The notes beneath the pieces were generated by a model. It worked only from the letters and a program-made list of their open reading frames with translations, had not been told where the DNA came from and did no database searches. A DNA stretch of 46,161 nucleotides from Balneolaceae bacterium (GTDB taxonomy: Bacteria > Bacteroidota > Rhodothermia > Balneolales > Balneolaceae), in contig JAFIES010000130.1 of NCBI GenBank assembly GCA_020832415.1, positions 1 through 46,161 on the forward strand, written 5' to 3'. Positions 17,401 to 26,917 of this stretch are shown piece after piece. Each line of letters starts with the position of its first letter. The stretch's first letter is position 1. The translations under genes and the position numbers were made by a program.

Positions 17401-18896
17401 ACATTGGACAAATCAGGCGCATCTGTAGCTGTTACCTGAAGATGTGTTGCTCCAAAAAAGGCCCGTTCCATTGATTCCCATTCAATATCACCCCACTGTT
17501 CCACGGTCAGAATTTTCTCTTTGTCTCCTTCATCATTAAAATAAATTCTTGGAAAATCACCCGTAATTTCCACGCGATAGGTTCCTGGGTCCGGAAATGT
17601 AATCGTCAGATCTCCATTCACACCGGTTTCGGTACCATTCACCGTTGCATCGTTTTGGTCTTCCCAGTAGACGCTGTAATCAAACCCACCTCCAATGGTT
17701 GGAATGGTGATCTGATCATCATCAGAATCTCCGGGATTATCGCTTTGCCAGATAGTTATGAATGGCTCACCACCAGCCGCACAACCGGCTTCGAGGGCAT
17801 CTCCAACAATCGTCCAGTTAGTATTTGTAATTAAATCATCCCTGGCACCGGCCCCATTGCAATACTCCAGGCCACTGGCACCCAGTTCTACATCATTCTG
17901 TACGGCTTGAGCCGCCCAACCGATCAGGGTAGCATCGTAATTTTGGACGGAGAGGGCGGTATTGTCGAGCATTGAACCCATCAAGGTTGCTGATGTGATA
18001 TCCCACTCACCTAAATCCTGATCAAAAGAGCTGGCATTTTGAAAAATACTGGTCATATTCTGAATTTGCCCAGTTTCCCAGCTACTGATATCCTGGTTAA
18101 AGGAAGTTGCATTCAGGAACATTAAGTTCATACTGGTTACTTTTTCTGTATTCCATTCTCCAATATCCTGATTAAAAGAAGAAGCCCCGGCAAACATTCG
18201 ATGCATACTTGTTACTTCTCCGGTATCCCAGCCTCCGATTTCCTGGTTAAATGATGATGCTAAAGCAAACATCCGGGTCATTCTGGTGACTTTTTCAGTA
18301 TTCCAGTCACTTATATTACCGTTAAATGACTCTGCATTTCTAAAAAGCCCCTCCATTGATTGAATATTGGATGTATCCCAATCGTTAAAATCACTATTCA
18401 GGTTACTTGCATCCCGAAACATTTCAAACATTGAAGTAACTCCGTTTAAATTCGGTGCATCTGTTGCATTGACCTCCAAATTAGAAGCCCCGAAAAAAGC
18501 CCCTTCCATCGAGCTCCAGGATATGTTTCCCCACTGATCCACGGTTAATATTTTCTCCTTGTCTCCTTCATCATTAAAATAAATCCGGGGGAAATCTCCC
18601 GCAATTTCCACGCGATAGGTGCCGGGATCCGGAAATGTTATTGTGAGATCTCCATTTACCCCTGATTCGGTTCCGTTTACTGTTGCATCGTTTACATCTT
18701 CCCAATAGACATCATAATCAAAGCCGGCACCTTCTGTAGGGATGGTGATCTGATTATCATCAGAAACACCGGAGTTATCGGTGTCCCAGGTTGTTATAAA
18801 ATTACCGGAATCTCCGGGTGTAACCTGCGCCAATAAGGGCATGGCCCCAAAGCAATTAAAAGCAATAAAAAGAATAATGGTTAGCTTTCTTGACAT
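14475..18896 (-). CDS. BspA-like (DUF285) surface protein with triple module and T9SS sorting domain
   Basis: 1473 residues. The signal peptide is '[18 protein letters not shown]' (cleavage near 24). Three homologous blocks (about 30-375, 380-675, 680-965) each start with an Ig-like segment ('[11 protein letters not shown]', '[11 protein letters not shown]'). Each continues with DUF285/BspA leucine-rich-like repeats of ~23 residues ('MxxMFxxAxSFNQDIxxWxx'). Each closes with 'YDATLIGWA', 'LGADGLEYC' and 'LEAGC', two cysteines that may staple the block. Residues ~965-1385 are a module shared with the 3268-6924 protein ('[10 protein letters not shown]', '[10 protein letters not shown]', '[12 protein letters not shown]'). 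Residues 1384-1473 are a type IX sorting domain ('[19 protein letters not shown]', '[12 protein letters not shown]'). BspA-type repeats mediate binding to host or matrix proteins in other bacteria; the ligand here is unknown. Divergent from the sigma factor gene. Confidence 0.92.
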   Translation of the reverse strand: MSRKLTIILFIAFNCFGAMPLLAQVTPGDSGNFITTWDTDNSGVSDDNQITIPTEGAGFDYDVYWEDVNDATVNGTESGVNGDLTITFPDPGTYRVEIAGDFPRIYFNDEGDKEKILTVDQWGNISWSSMEGAFFGASNLEVNATDAPNLNGVTSMFEMFRDASNLNSDFNDWDTSNIQSMEGLFRNAESFNGNISDWNTEKVTRMTRMFALASSFNQEIGGWDTGEVTSMHRMFAGASSFNQDIGEWNTEKVTSMNLMFLNATSFNQDISSWETGQIQNMTSIFQNASSFDQDLGEWDITSATLMGSMLDNTALSVQNYDATLIGWAAQAVQNDVELGASGLEYCNGAGARDDLITNTNWTIVGDALEAGCAAGGEPFITIWQSDNPGDSDDDQITIPTIGGGFDYSVYWEDQNDATVNGTETGVNGDLTITFPDPGTYRVEITGDFPRIYFNDEGDKEKILTVEQWGDIEWESMERAFFGATHLQVTATDAPDLSNVTNTMSMFARAESFNADINHWDMSNITFINSMFFNAVTFNQDISDWDVSNVTIMREVFLNAESFNQDIGSWNVSNATDMTRMFQNATLFNQDLGNWDISSVGSMENMLNNSGLSVANYDATLIGWASQAVQEDVDLGADGLFYCDGITARDDLITNSNWIIVGDELEAGCNQITPGAPENFITIWEANADGEITIPGLFGFSYDYDIYWENTDDDTENGSDSGVICTSYTIDGLTAGDTYRVEIAGTFPEISTAEDEDNSNQLLDVEQWGNIEWASMLRAFRGAENLEITATDTPDLSAVSDMSEMFWGAISFNGDVSDWEVSNVTNMASMFFNASSFNGDLSDWNVSGVTDMVGTFAGAASFNGDLSGWDVSNVTDMSSMFEGATSFNGNLSNWDVRNVEDMSFMLDNSGFSVTNYDATLIGWAAMAVKDGVQLGADGLEYCDGESARQSLIDDHNWDITGDELADNCETFEFVTEVELTGGEGWRFMTSPVIGETYANFLAPIWTQGVPGSGNPNTSDYNIYVLDQEEYEWVVPSHMDDEIGPGSAFIVYVFDDDNNDGAPNGFPKTLESSGNWLPLDGSFEYDGLFFDENQGPEGNSHFLVANPHPISIDFCEMWAGSVNIAASIDVWDPAAGGGNGDYINLHCNDGNVQIAPFQGYWVRTTPDPDDVSGKFLPIPEEAYLTGAADGYFKESSQSSNGSVIALTVTNDDEIFTNTARILFSENGTKEMDLYDAPRLSPAGLAPQWLSFHSLDEDGRAYAYRSLPSLKPGNDSSSEWAAIPLDIQTTESGPFEMSWDLPEIGLHSYWLRDNTTGQVTELTDGGTYRFEVIAVAEKKPDRFPLINTTPLIDNREVSSEKPVRSAESRFELLITPKGTDGSALLGDLPESIALNQNYPNPFNPTTVISYELPEQSQVRLDVFDITGRHVATLVNEQISAGRHQVTFDANNLSSGVYMYRLQAGGQVMTRQLTLIK

Positions 18897-19060
18897 AGTA
18901 TTCCCTATATTTTTATTGAAATTCTGATTAACATCATCCGGGCTACCTTCTGGCGATACCTTTATGATATTGTACTGCTACTAATGCGTTAATCGTTTTT
19001 AGACTGGCCCATTTTTTTTAGATTTATTTTAAAAATTGAGCCATCAATAAAAACCTTCAT
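18897..19060. promoter_or_regulatory. Divergent promoter region (BspA-like gene / ECF sigma factor)
   Basis: 164 bp between two outward-facing starts, so both promoters must lie here. I could not identify a repeated operator or a clear autoregulatory ECF motif by eye. A shared control region would fit regulation of the surface protein by the adjacent sigma factor; that is inference. Confidence 0.4.
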
Positions 19061-19624
19061 TTGAAAAATCAAAAAGACATAACCGCCATTTTAGTTGAAT
19101 TTGGCAATGGATCTCAAAAAGCTTATCAGATGCTTTTTGACTCTGTTTATGATGAGCTGAAAAGAATTGCGAGTAAACAATTATCAAAAGAGAGAGAGAA
19201 TCACACCTTCTCACGCACCGATCTTGTACACGAAGCGTTTTTAAATATGATTGACATACACCGGATTGACTGGAAAAACAGAGCTCAATTTTACGGTGTA
19301 GCTGCAATTTGCATGAAACGACTGTTAATTGATTATGCAAGAAAAAAACTAACCAAAAAACGGGGGGGAGATATAATAAAGAAAACCTTTATCGATGAGT
19401 TAATTCCCGGAACAGAAAATGCAAAAGAAATTGTAAAGCTGGATGAAGCGTTACAAAAACTACGGGAGTTTGACAACCGCATGGCAGAGGTAGTGGACTA
19501 CAGGTACTTCGGAGGCCTTACCATTGAACAGACATCGGAAGTGCTGAATGTCTCCAGAAACACTGTAAAACGGGACTGGGCCAAAGCCAGAGGGCTCCTA
19601 TATAAAGAACTTAAGGATCTTTGA
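19061..19624 (+). CDS. ECF-type sigma factor of the TIGR02999 / ECF_sigma (PF07638) family
   Basis: 187 residues. The start is TTG at 19061: upstream in-frame sequence reaches a stop at 19037 with no ATG, and the family's usual N-terminus ('DITAILVEFGNGSQKAYQML') begins right after it. The sigma-2 region (about 20-95) carries 'YDELKRIASKQL', 'TDLVHEAFLNM' and the -10 recognition segment 'RAQFYGVAAICMKRLLIDYA'. The sigma-4 region (about 130-185) has the HTH 'LTIEQTSEVLNVSRNTVKRD'. This subgroup typically lacks an anti-sigma factor and is found next to TPR-bearing Ser/Thr kinases that are thought to control it, exactly the partner found downstream (237-bp gap). Targets are unknown; the divergent BspA-like gene and the subtilase downstream are candidates. 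Confidence 0.93.
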   Translation: MKNQKDITAILVEFGNGSQKAYQMLFDSVYDELKRIASKQLSKERENHTFSRTDLVHEAFLNMIDIHRIDWKNRAQFYGVAAICMKRLLIDYARKKLTKKRGGDIIKKTFIDELIPGTENAKEIVKLDEALQKLREFDNRMAEVVDYRYFGGLTIEQTSEVLNVSRNTVKRDWAKARGLLYKELKDL

Positions 19625-19861
19625 AATAAGCCTTAAAAGTTTAGCAACCTGACAGTGTGGCCCGGTGCCTTTTCCTTCCTCCTCTCAGCACCGAGTCGAG
19701 ATATATCCTTATGACAACGCTGACAGATCCGGCAGGTGCTGTCAGGCTGTTTGATTCGAACAACGAGATTTGAGCCCTTTTCCCGCCATTTGTCGTATAT
19801 ATAAATACTTCGAAAAATCCAGAGTTGATGCCGGCTGAGAGAACGTATCAAAAACTATTTT

Positions 19862-22800
19862 GTGATGAACACCTACAAATATTGGGAGGAGATTGAAAAA
19901 GTAATTGATGAAGCACTACTTCTTGAAGAAGAATTCCGGGAATCGTTTATCAAAAAGAAATGCGGCCAAAATCCTGATCTGCTAACCGAAGCGCTCGAAT
20001 ATTTCAGTTTTATAAAGAAAGCTGAGGACCATAATTTTCTTCAATCAGACTCACTAAATACTTCTAATCTATTCCATGATCTTGACTTTTCATCCCTCAC
20101 TGATATAAAAAATAATGTAATTGGCAGAGCAATTGGTCCTTATCAAATTACCAAACTTATTGGTGAAGGAGGAATGGGCTCGGTATACCTTGGCGAACGC
20201 AATGACGGTGAGTTTCAACAACATGTGGCGATAAAGTTTTTACGCGGCGGGTTTTTCTCCTCGTATATGCGTAAACGGTTCAAAAATGAAAAAAACATAT
20301 TATCGCGGTTAAACCATCCAAATATTACCAGGCTGCTCGACGGTGGAATCACAGACGACGGTACTCCTTTTTTAATCATGGAATATGTGAATGGAGAGCC
20401 GATTGATGAATATTGCTTCAAAAATAAGCTTCGTATTGACGATCGGTTACATCTGTTTCTGCAAATAGCCGGAGCCATTCAGTATGCCCATTCAAAACTG
20501 ATTATCCATCGCGACCTGAAACCTGAAAATATTTTTGTTACAAAAGAGGGGCGAATTAAAGTGATGGATTTCGGTATTGCCAAATTCTTAAGTCCCGATT
20601 CCGAAGATTCATCCCCCATCCAAACCAGAGAAGGGCAGTATGTTGCAAGCTTTAATTTTGCTGCCCCGGAACAGCTGTTTTCGAATGAATCCACAACCAC
20701 AACCGATGTGTATGGATTAGGGGCATTGTTATATCTTTTACTGACTGGACAATACCCGCTGCGGCTTAATGGCTATTCACTGAGTGAAATTGAGTCCGTC
20801 ATTTTGCATACAGAACCAAAAAAACCGGGCAAAATAACAGATTCCACCATAGGCGATATACCAGCTGACCTGGAAGCCATCATCATGAAGGCACTTCGTA
20901 AAGAGCCTGATCAACGCTACAGTTCTGTTGAAATGATGGCTGATGACATTAAACGTTATCAAAATGAGCTGCCGGTTGATGCCCGCCATGCAACGTTTGG
21001 TTATCGCTCCGGAAAATTTATCCGGCGCCATCGCAGCAAAATAGCAGCAGCCGTTCTGCTAATCGCCGGCCTCTCTGGCATTATTATATATTATACCACA
21101 CAGATTACGGCAGAACGGAACGCCGCTCAACATGAAGCCGAACGAGCCGGGGCGATCAACCAGTTCCTGATCGATGTATTCGAAACAGCAGACCCGGAAG
21201 TAAACCGGGGTGAACAGATCACAGCAAACGAAATGCTGAATCGCGGTGTGGAAATGGCCGCTGGCTTGACTTCACAACCTGAGTTACAGATTGACATGCT
21301 AACCGTGGCCGGGGAGATCTATCTCTCATTAGGTGATTACGACAGTGCATTCGACGTGACCGAAAAGGCACTCACTCAGGCTCAGAAATTATATGGAGAA
21401 GAGCATGTGGTTGTTGCCGGTATACTGAATTCGATGGGAACCGTGCTGAGAAATAATGGAGATTACACTGCAGCAAAGCAGTACATTCTTGAGGCTCTTG
21501 AACAGCGCCGAAGTTTGCTGGGCAATGAACATCCAGAAACAGCGGCTTCGTTAAATAATTTGGGTGTCACACTAAGGTTATTGGGAGAATACGAACAGGC
21601 ACAGTCACTTTACGAAGATGCACTTGAAATCCGGCGGTCTGTATTGGGTAATCAGCATCCCGATGTTGCTAAATCCTTAAATAGTTTGGGTGCCCTGTTC
21701 AGTATCCTGGGAAAGTATGAACAAGCTCATAAAGCACATGAAGAGGCTCTCGAAATCCGACGGTCTGCATTAGGAAATCTTCATTCAGACGTTGCACTAA
21801 GCCTTGGTAATCTTGGTATTGTATTCAGTAATTTAGGAGATAATGAACAAGCTCTTGTTATGTTCGAAGAAGCTCTTGTAATCCAGCAATCCATACTGGG
21901 TAATCTTCATCCACGAGTCGCTGAATCATTAAATAATTTGGGAGTTTTCTTGGTTAGTTTGGAAGAATATGAACAGGCTATTGAAGCACACAAAGAAGCA
22001 CTTGAAATTCGACGGGAGGTTTTCGGTAATCGGCATCCGAACATTGCATCGAGTTTGAATAATCTCGGTGCAGCGTTACGGTTTGCCGGACATTTACCGG
22101 AAGCCCGTTCAACACTCGAAAAAGCTGTTGAATTACAGCGTGAACTATTGGGGGAAGAACATCCTTCTTTTGCAATCTCACTTACAAGCTTAGCTTTCAC
22201 TTTACGCCAGAAAGGTGATTATGAAAAGGCTCATATAATGTTCGAAGAAGCTCTTATAATCCAGCTATCTGCATTGGGAAATCTTCATCCACGTGTCGCT
22301 ACATTGTTAATACTTTTTGGTGCTACATTGCGAGAATTGGGAGAGTATGAACAAGCTTTTTCAATGTATGAGGAGGCTCTTCATATCCGCCGGACTTTGT
22401 TAGGTGATCAGCATCCATCTGTTGCAGTGGTTCTTAATAGTTTGGGTATTCTCCTGATTAGATTGGAAGAATATGAACAGGCAATTGAAGCACACAAAGA
22501 AGCACTTGAAATTCGACGGGAGGTTTTCGGTGATCGGCATCCGAGTTTTGCTTTGAGTTTGAATAATCTTGGTGCAGCGTTACGGTTTGCCGGACATTTA
22601 CGGGAAGCCCGTTCAACACTCGAAAAAACTGTTGAATTACGGCGTGAGCTTTTGGGGGAAGAACATCCTTCTTTTGCAATCTCACTTACAAGTTTAGCCA
22701 CCACGTTACAGTTGAAAGGTGATTATAAAACTGCTGAAAAGTTGCTGCACCAGGCATTGGACATCCAACAGGCAACTTTGCCGAAAGACCACCAACGGAA

Positions 22801-22981
22801 AGCAGTTACCAAAAGCCTGCTCGGCGCCTCTCTCGCTGCCCGTGGGCAGTACTCAGAAGCAGAGAACCTCCTGAAAGAAGGATACCAGACACTTTCATCC
22901 CAGCTCAATCCCGAAGATATCGGTGTTCAACAGGCAAAAAATCGCCTTGAAGAATTTTATCGAGAACATGGGCAGCCTTGA
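19862..22981 (+). CDS. Membrane Ser/Thr protein kinase with extracytoplasmic TPR array
   Basis: 1039 residues from GTG 19862; ATG 19865 is the likelier start (one residue shorter). The cytoplasmic PknB-like kinase has a Gly loop 'GEGGMGSVYLG' (101-111), catalytic lysine K125 ('HVAIKFL'), 'HRDLKPEN' (216-223, catalytic D218), DFG at 236-238 and APE at 268-270. All key residues are present, so it should be active. A basic stretch and one membrane helix (about 394-412) follow, then ~13 TPRs of 42 residues of the TPR_12/kinesin-light-chain type ('LNNLGxxLxxLGEYEQAxxxxEEALxIRRxxLGxxHP'), about 455-1030, expected outside the inner membrane. An N-terminal ~85-residue helical extension precedes the kinase. 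It pairs with the sigma factor upstream and probably senses an envelope partner through the TPRs. Two four-TPR blocks are near-duplicates. Confidence 0.95.
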   Translation: MMNTYKYWEEIEKVIDEALLLEEEFRESFIKKKCGQNPDLLTEALEYFSFIKKAEDHNFLQSDSLNTSNLFHDLDFSSLTDIKNNVIGRAIGPYQITKLIGEGGMGSVYLGERNDGEFQQHVAIKFLRGGFFSSYMRKRFKNEKNILSRLNHPNITRLLDGGITDDGTPFLIMEYVNGEPIDEYCFKNKLRIDDRLHLFLQIAGAIQYAHSKLIIHRDLKPENIFVTKEGRIKVMDFGIAKFLSPDSEDSSPIQTREGQYVASFNFAAPEQLFSNESTTTTDVYGLGALLYLLLTGQYPLRLNGYSLSEIESVILHTEPKKPGKITDSTIGDIPADLEAIIMKALRKEPDQRYSSVEMMADDIKRYQNELPVDARHATFGYRSGKFIRRHRSKIAAAVLLIAGLSGIIIYYTTQITAERNAAQHEAERAGAINQFLIDVFETADPEVNRGEQITANEMLNRGVEMAAGLTSQPELQIDMLTVAGEIYLSLGDYDSAFDVTEKALTQAQKLYGEEHVVVAGILNSMGTVLRNNGDYTAAKQYILEALEQRRSLLGNEHPETAASLNNLGVTLRLLGEYEQAQSLYEDALEIRRSVLGNQHPDVAKSLNSLGALFSILGKYEQAHKAHEEALEIRRSALGNLHSDVALSLGNLGIVFSNLGDNEQALVMFEEALVIQQSILGNLHPRVAESLNNLGVFLVSLEEYEQAIEAHKEALEIRREVFGNRHPNIASSLNNLGAALRFAGHLPEARSTLEKAVELQRELLGEEHPSFAISLTSLAFTLRQKGDYEKAHIMFEEALIIQLSALGNLHPRVATLLILFGATLRELGEYEQAFSMYEEALHIRRTLLGDQHPSVAVVLNSLGILLIRLEEYEQAIEAHKEALEIRREVFGDRHPSFALSLNNLGAALRFAGHLREARSTLEKTVELRRELLGEEHPSFAISLTSLATTLQLKGDYKTAEKLLHQALDIQQATLPKDHQRKAVTKSLLGASLAARGQYSEAENLLKEGYQTLSSQLNPEDIGVQQAKNRLEEFYREHGQP
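21961..22710 (+). repeat. Internal 504-bp duplication (four TPR units) in the kinase gene
   Basis: The sequence from about 21961 recurs from 22465, a shift of exactly 504 bp, equal to 4 x 42 codons. Over the first ~240 bp the copies differ at few positions (for example FGNRHPNIA versus FGDRHPSFA). This is recent relative to the other repeats. Confidence 0.85.
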
Positions 22982-23313
22982 ACCAGCCCCTTTTGAATTT
23001 TGTGAGATATTCCGGGGAAGTACACTGATACATTGAGAGATCATTATTTCGCCATACTAATACTAACATCAGGCCCGGAAATTCTGACACATCAACCGGG
23101 AGAAGATCATCAGCAAACAACACAGGCATCAGGCCGGTTGAAGGCTTTCGAACTCAACTGATTCTATCAGGAAAACTACCGGAATACTTTTAATGGGCCA
23201 ATCTCATCAAATTTGTCGCTTGATTAAGTATATGACCGTACCGATTTCCGGATTGAAGGAAGTAATTCGGCAACCTGAATTAAAACAAATTTGAACATTT
23301 TTTTTGTGATTCT
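22982..23313. other. 332-bp intergenic gap before the subtilase gene
   Basis: No gene supported on either strand; the minus-strand open frame at 22905-23129 overlaps the kinase and lacks protein-like composition. No clear terminator hairpin follows the kinase stop. The last 30 bp before the subtilase ATG are T-rich. The subtilase may have its own promoter here. Confidence 0.45.
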
Positions 23314-25710
23314 ATGATCAAGATAATTTCTATCAATAAAGCTATTGGGTTTGTAATACTTGTTGCATTAGCAGTTCTTACAGGGTGCGGTGAGGACCCT
23401 GCCGGTCCGGATATAAATACTGAACAACCTGGCAATGATTTTCAACCTCTATCTGAATTGCCCGGTGATCCAAACGAGCCGGCTATCGAGGCCCTGTTTG
23501 ATTTTTCCGTAACCGTCGATGTAGAAGACGGAGATATTTCAGTCGAGAATGAGACTGAGATTATCCGCACGAAATTAGAGTTCGCCTTTGTACCCGGTAC
23601 AACTGTTGGAGATATCAATGATCTTTTAACTGCATATGAGGCTCGTATTATCGACATGCTGCCGGACAGGCCATTTCTGATTGTTCACATCCCGGATCCG
23701 GGAAATTTGAGGGCTCTTCGCGATATAATCGAAGAATTCAAAAATGAAGAAAATATCGGAGCAGTATGGGAAGGAGTGGTACCTTCATTCGATATGTTAC
23801 CGGATCACATAGATGCAACCACACCCTGTGCAGAATCTGAGTGTGTGAATGATGCACAAATGAATCGGATTAAGCACCATCTGTCGGTTCGCGGACATGC
23901 CGCCTGGAATCTGCGTGAAGCGATTCAAGATCGCCCCTGGCTTGTAATCGCAGACGGTTTTGGAGATGGTATTTTCGAAGACTTTTATGCGAGTGAATTC
24001 AAAAATCCGAATGATTTTGTAAATGGCAACCCTTTTCACCACGGTTATCATGTACTTGGAATCATCAACGCCGATTATGACCACCAGTCTGAGGTGACAG
24101 GTACATTTCCAGGTACAATGCTTGTTCGGGCATTTGATTTAAAGGGAAGACAGGCTTGGAGTCAACTTGAAAATCAACTTGTTCGACTCATAAAAGGTGT
24201 TCTCGATACAGACGTGAATGCAAATATTATTGTAAATACAAGCATCGGTACTAATGGAGATTTTTCAGATGGAATCCGATGGTGGGGAAAGGTTGTGGAT
24301 CTGCAAGACAACTTCATTCATTTCACTGCGGCAGGAAATACTGGCGAAAATCGACCTGATTCAACCCCAGCTTATGAGACCAGCAGTTTTAGTTACGCAG
24401 CTCTTGGTGACATTGGTCTCAACGATCCACTCCTGGAATTACTCTTCGATCATCTCGACATTCAAGTAGCCTCAAATCTTGAGAACACGTTTGTAGTTGA
24501 AAACCGGACAACAAACCCTGATGCTGTTGTTGAAGAAGACGCAAGAGATGCTAAACGCCCCTGGCCCGGCTGTGCCCATAATAGATCTATAATGGGAGGA
24601 AATCTATCTGCAATCGGTACGGATGTTTACTCCTTTACTGATGGCTTCGGGACACGATTTTTAACAGGTACTTCTATGGCAACTCCTCAGGCTGCGGGAA
24701 CAGCCGCATTTATGTGGGCGCTTAATCCGTCACTGAGAGTAAATGATATCATGTTTTTAATCAATAAGACCGCTCGATCCACTGAAGTAACAAGCACCCA
24801 TGAAAACTGCCGCAGTGAGACACCCGCCCCGGTTATTGACACCTACGACGCGGTTCTGGCTGCTGGCGGTGTTGATGCCAGGTTAGCACTTCTGGATGTT
24901 ACAGGGTCCGGTACATTTACCGGGGATGACATCGCGATCTTTCTTGAAGAATTTGACGAACGCGACGGTATACTCGATTACTCACGTTATGATCTGAACG
25001 GCAGCGGCCAGACCGGTGGTTCTGCAACCGACCGCTTTGACCTGAACCATGATCTTGAATACGGAATCGTTACTCAGATAATTGAAAACCTGGAAGTCGA
25101 ATTTATAGAAAGTTCTGTAACAGATACAGACATCCTTTGTTATTATGCGTACTCTGATCTGTACAGTGGAGATATTGACAGGCGCTCAGAGCTCCTGGGC
25201 AATGTCTGCATTCAAGAAGATCCCATACTTGAAGTCAATTCTTCACGATTTAGCTATAGTACAGAATGCGCAATTATTGGTTATGTTACAGCTGCCTGGG
25301 ATTCTGCAGAAACATCCATGATAACGATTGGAAATTTTACAACAGAACCTGTGTGGATAAATATTTTAGTAACAAATGAAGTTCCAATTCAGGGGGACTG
25401 GGAAGATTCAATTTCTGATTGGGAGGTACATATTGTTCGTCCGGAAGTTGATGTGGGTTTTGAAGCCGGTGGTCCAGAAAGTGGAGAGCTCCTTGAACTA
25501 CAACGTGAAGAAGTAAATCTTGATGGCCAAAGGTTAGGTATCTGGAGTGGCAGATTTACAGCTCAATTGAGATATGATGATGTTAATTTGGATGAGGAAG
25601 AAATAATCACAGTACAGGGCGAATTTTCCGGCCTTTGGAATCCTCAGGAGGCTTCAAACATCTATCCGCTTTATCCTCCATTTCCAGAAGCTTGCGAAGA
25701 ATACTTATAA
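23314..25710 (+). CDS. Subtilisin-like (S8) serine peptidase lipoprotein
   Basis: 798 residues. Lipobox 'LAVLTGC' with lipidated C25, then an acidic Pro/Gly linker. A propeptide-like domain (about 80-165) carries 'LEFAFVPGTTVGDI'. The S8 catalytic set is visible: Asp214 in 'VIADGFGD', His243 in 'HHGYHVLGI' (usual HGTH), oxyanion Asn342 in 'TAAGNTGEN', and Ser454 in 'TGTSMATPQAAG'. A segment at 527-580 ('DVTGSGTFTGDD', 'YDLNGSGQTGG') resembles paired dockerin/EF-hand calcium loops. The C-terminal ~200 residues look beta-rich with several cysteines and no known family. It probably acts at the cell surface or in the periplasm. It follows the sigma/kinase pair on the same strand with a 332-bp gap and could be a target or processing partner of that system. 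Confidence 0.92.
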   Translation: MIKIISINKAIGFVILVALAVLTGCGEDPAGPDINTEQPGNDFQPLSELPGDPNEPAIEALFDFSVTVDVEDGDISVENETEIIRTKLEFAFVPGTTVGDINDLLTAYEARIIDMLPDRPFLIVHIPDPGNLRALRDIIEEFKNEENIGAVWEGVVPSFDMLPDHIDATTPCAESECVNDAQMNRIKHHLSVRGHAAWNLREAIQDRPWLVIADGFGDGIFEDFYASEFKNPNDFVNGNPFHHGYHVLGIINADYDHQSEVTGTFPGTMLVRAFDLKGRQAWSQLENQLVRLIKGVLDTDVNANIIVNTSIGTNGDFSDGIRWWGKVVDLQDNFIHFTAAGNTGENRPDSTPAYETSSFSYAALGDIGLNDPLLELLFDHLDIQVASNLENTFVVENRTTNPDAVVEEDARDAKRPWPGCAHNRSIMGGNLSAIGTDVYSFTDGFGTRFLTGTSMATPQAAGTAAFMWALNPSLRVNDIMFLINKTARSTEVTSTHENCRSETPAPVIDTYDAVLAAGGVDARLALLDVTGSGTFTGDDIAIFLEEFDERDGILDYSRYDLNGSGQTGGSATDRFDLNHDLEYGIVTQIIENLEVEFIESSVTDTDILCYYAYSDLYSGDIDRRSELLGNVCIQEDPILEVNSSRFSYSTECAIIGYVTAAWDSAETSMITIGNFTTEPVWINILVTNEVPIQGDWEDSISDWEVHIVRPEVDVGFEAGGPESGELLELQREEVNLDGQRLGIWSGRFTAQLRYDDVNLDEEEIITVQGEFSGLWNPQEASNIYPLYPPFPEACEEYL

Positions 25711-25997
25711 TTCAACTAAGTATTTTGAAGACAAATAAACAAAAATTGACCATCTATGGTACATTCAGGCAAGAATTAGTTTCAGTAAATCTAAAAAAAT
25801 CAAAGACAAGTTTATGAATCAAATCAACAAAAAGCTACAAATAACGTAGTTGAGATTAAATATTCCATAGGTATAGGGAATTTGATAGCATTTCAATCGA
25901 CTATACCGTTCACGCTTATCTTTAAATCCGGAATTACCTTCTTGAAGCGGGTTGCATTGCGTATATTCAGGCGAATTTCAATCTCAATAACTGAGCT

Positions 25998-26777
25998 ATG
26001 CCAAACACTGCAGTAATAACCGGAGCATCCAGCGGAATTGGACTTGAACTTGCCCGGGTATTTGCCCGCGAGGGGTACAACCTGCTGATTACAGCGAGAC
26101 GCAGAGATCGGCTTTCCGAACTTAAGCAAGAGCTTGAAAACCGCCACAATATTACTGTTCACATTATTGATGTGGATTTATCAGAACCTGATGCTCCGGG
26201 AAAACTGTTCAAATTCGCCGTCGAAAATAAACTTCCTGTTTCTGTATTGGTGAACAACGCCGGTATTGGTGATTATGGTTTTTTTAAAGATGCGGATTGG
26301 AACAGACTATCAGCCATTATCGACCTGAACATTAAATCACTCACTCACCTCACACATCTTTTCATTCCGGAATTACTGAAGCATGAGGAAGCCTACATTA
26401 TGAACGTGGCCTCGACCGCGGCATTTCAGCCCGGCCCTTTAATGAGTATTTATTATGCCAGCAAACATTACGTTCTGGCATTTAGCGAAGCAATTGCCAA
26501 TGAGTTAAGTGATAGCGGAATTAAGGTTTCGGCGCTGTGCCCCGGTCCTACTGAGTCAGAATTCCAGGATGTTGCCAACATGAAAAAATCCAAATTGTTC
26601 GACCGGTTTCCGGTGGCAACTTCACAAGAAGTAGCGGAATACGGATATAAAAGCCTGATAAAAGGGAAGAGAGTGGCCATTTACGGATTGACGAACAAAA
26701 TTGCACCAAAGTTTATCAGCCTGGTACCGAGATGCTGGGTTACAGCTGCAGTTCGAAAAATTCAGGAGAGAAAATAG
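25998..26777 (+). CDS. SDR-family NAD(P)-dependent oxidoreductase (DltE/YqjQ-like)
   Basis: 259 residues, cytoplasmic classical short-chain dehydrogenase. Cofactor loop 'TGASSGIG' (8-15), 'NNAG' at 86-89, catalytic Ser139 ('NVASTAA') and Tyr152/Lys156 ('YYASK'), and 'CPGPTESEF' after the active site. Arg residues after the second strand ('TARRRDRL') suggest NADP preference. The substrate is not predictable. A second, different SDR gene lies at 29613. The upstream 287-bp gap shows no gene. Confidence 0.9.
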   Translation: MPNTAVITGASSGIGLELARVFAREGYNLLITARRRDRLSELKQELENRHNITVHIIDVDLSEPDAPGKLFKFAVENKLPVSVLVNNAGIGDYGFFKDADWNRLSAIIDLNIKSLTHLTHLFIPELLKHEEAYIMNVASTAAFQPGPLMSIYYASKHYVLAFSEAIANELSDSGIKVSALCPGPTESEFQDVANMKKSKLFDRFPVATSQEVAEYGYKSLIKGKRVAIYGLTNKIAPKFISLVPRCWVTAAVRKIQERK

Positions 26778-26866
26778 ATTTTTTGCAAATTTATTAAGCA
26801 ACTCAAAAAATCCATTACAATTTTTTTAAAATAATTCAATTATACTATTCTAATAATATTCTGTAA

Positions 26867-26878
26867 ATTAGCGCTAAT
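26867..26878. promoter_or_regulatory. 12-bp perfect palindrome upstream of the amidase gene
   Basis: ATTAGCGCTAAT, 39 bp before the amidase ATG, in an AT-rich leader. It could be an operator half-site pair or chance in AT-rich DNA. Confidence 0.25.
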
Positions 26879-26917
26879 ATCATCCAGACAAACATTTTCA
26901 CCCATACAGAGCCAATT

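Noticed and set aside
19633-19851. 72-codon minus-strand open frame filling the sigma-kinase gap, with a CxxCxxC motif
   Set aside because: It is antisense in a promoter-type gap, has no recognisable fold beyond one cysteine cluster, no ribosome site, and its composition looks like chance; kept only as a note.
22905-23129. 74-codon minus-strand open frame after the kinase
   Set aside because: Overlaps the kinase C-terminus antisense; no signal, motif or ribosome site.
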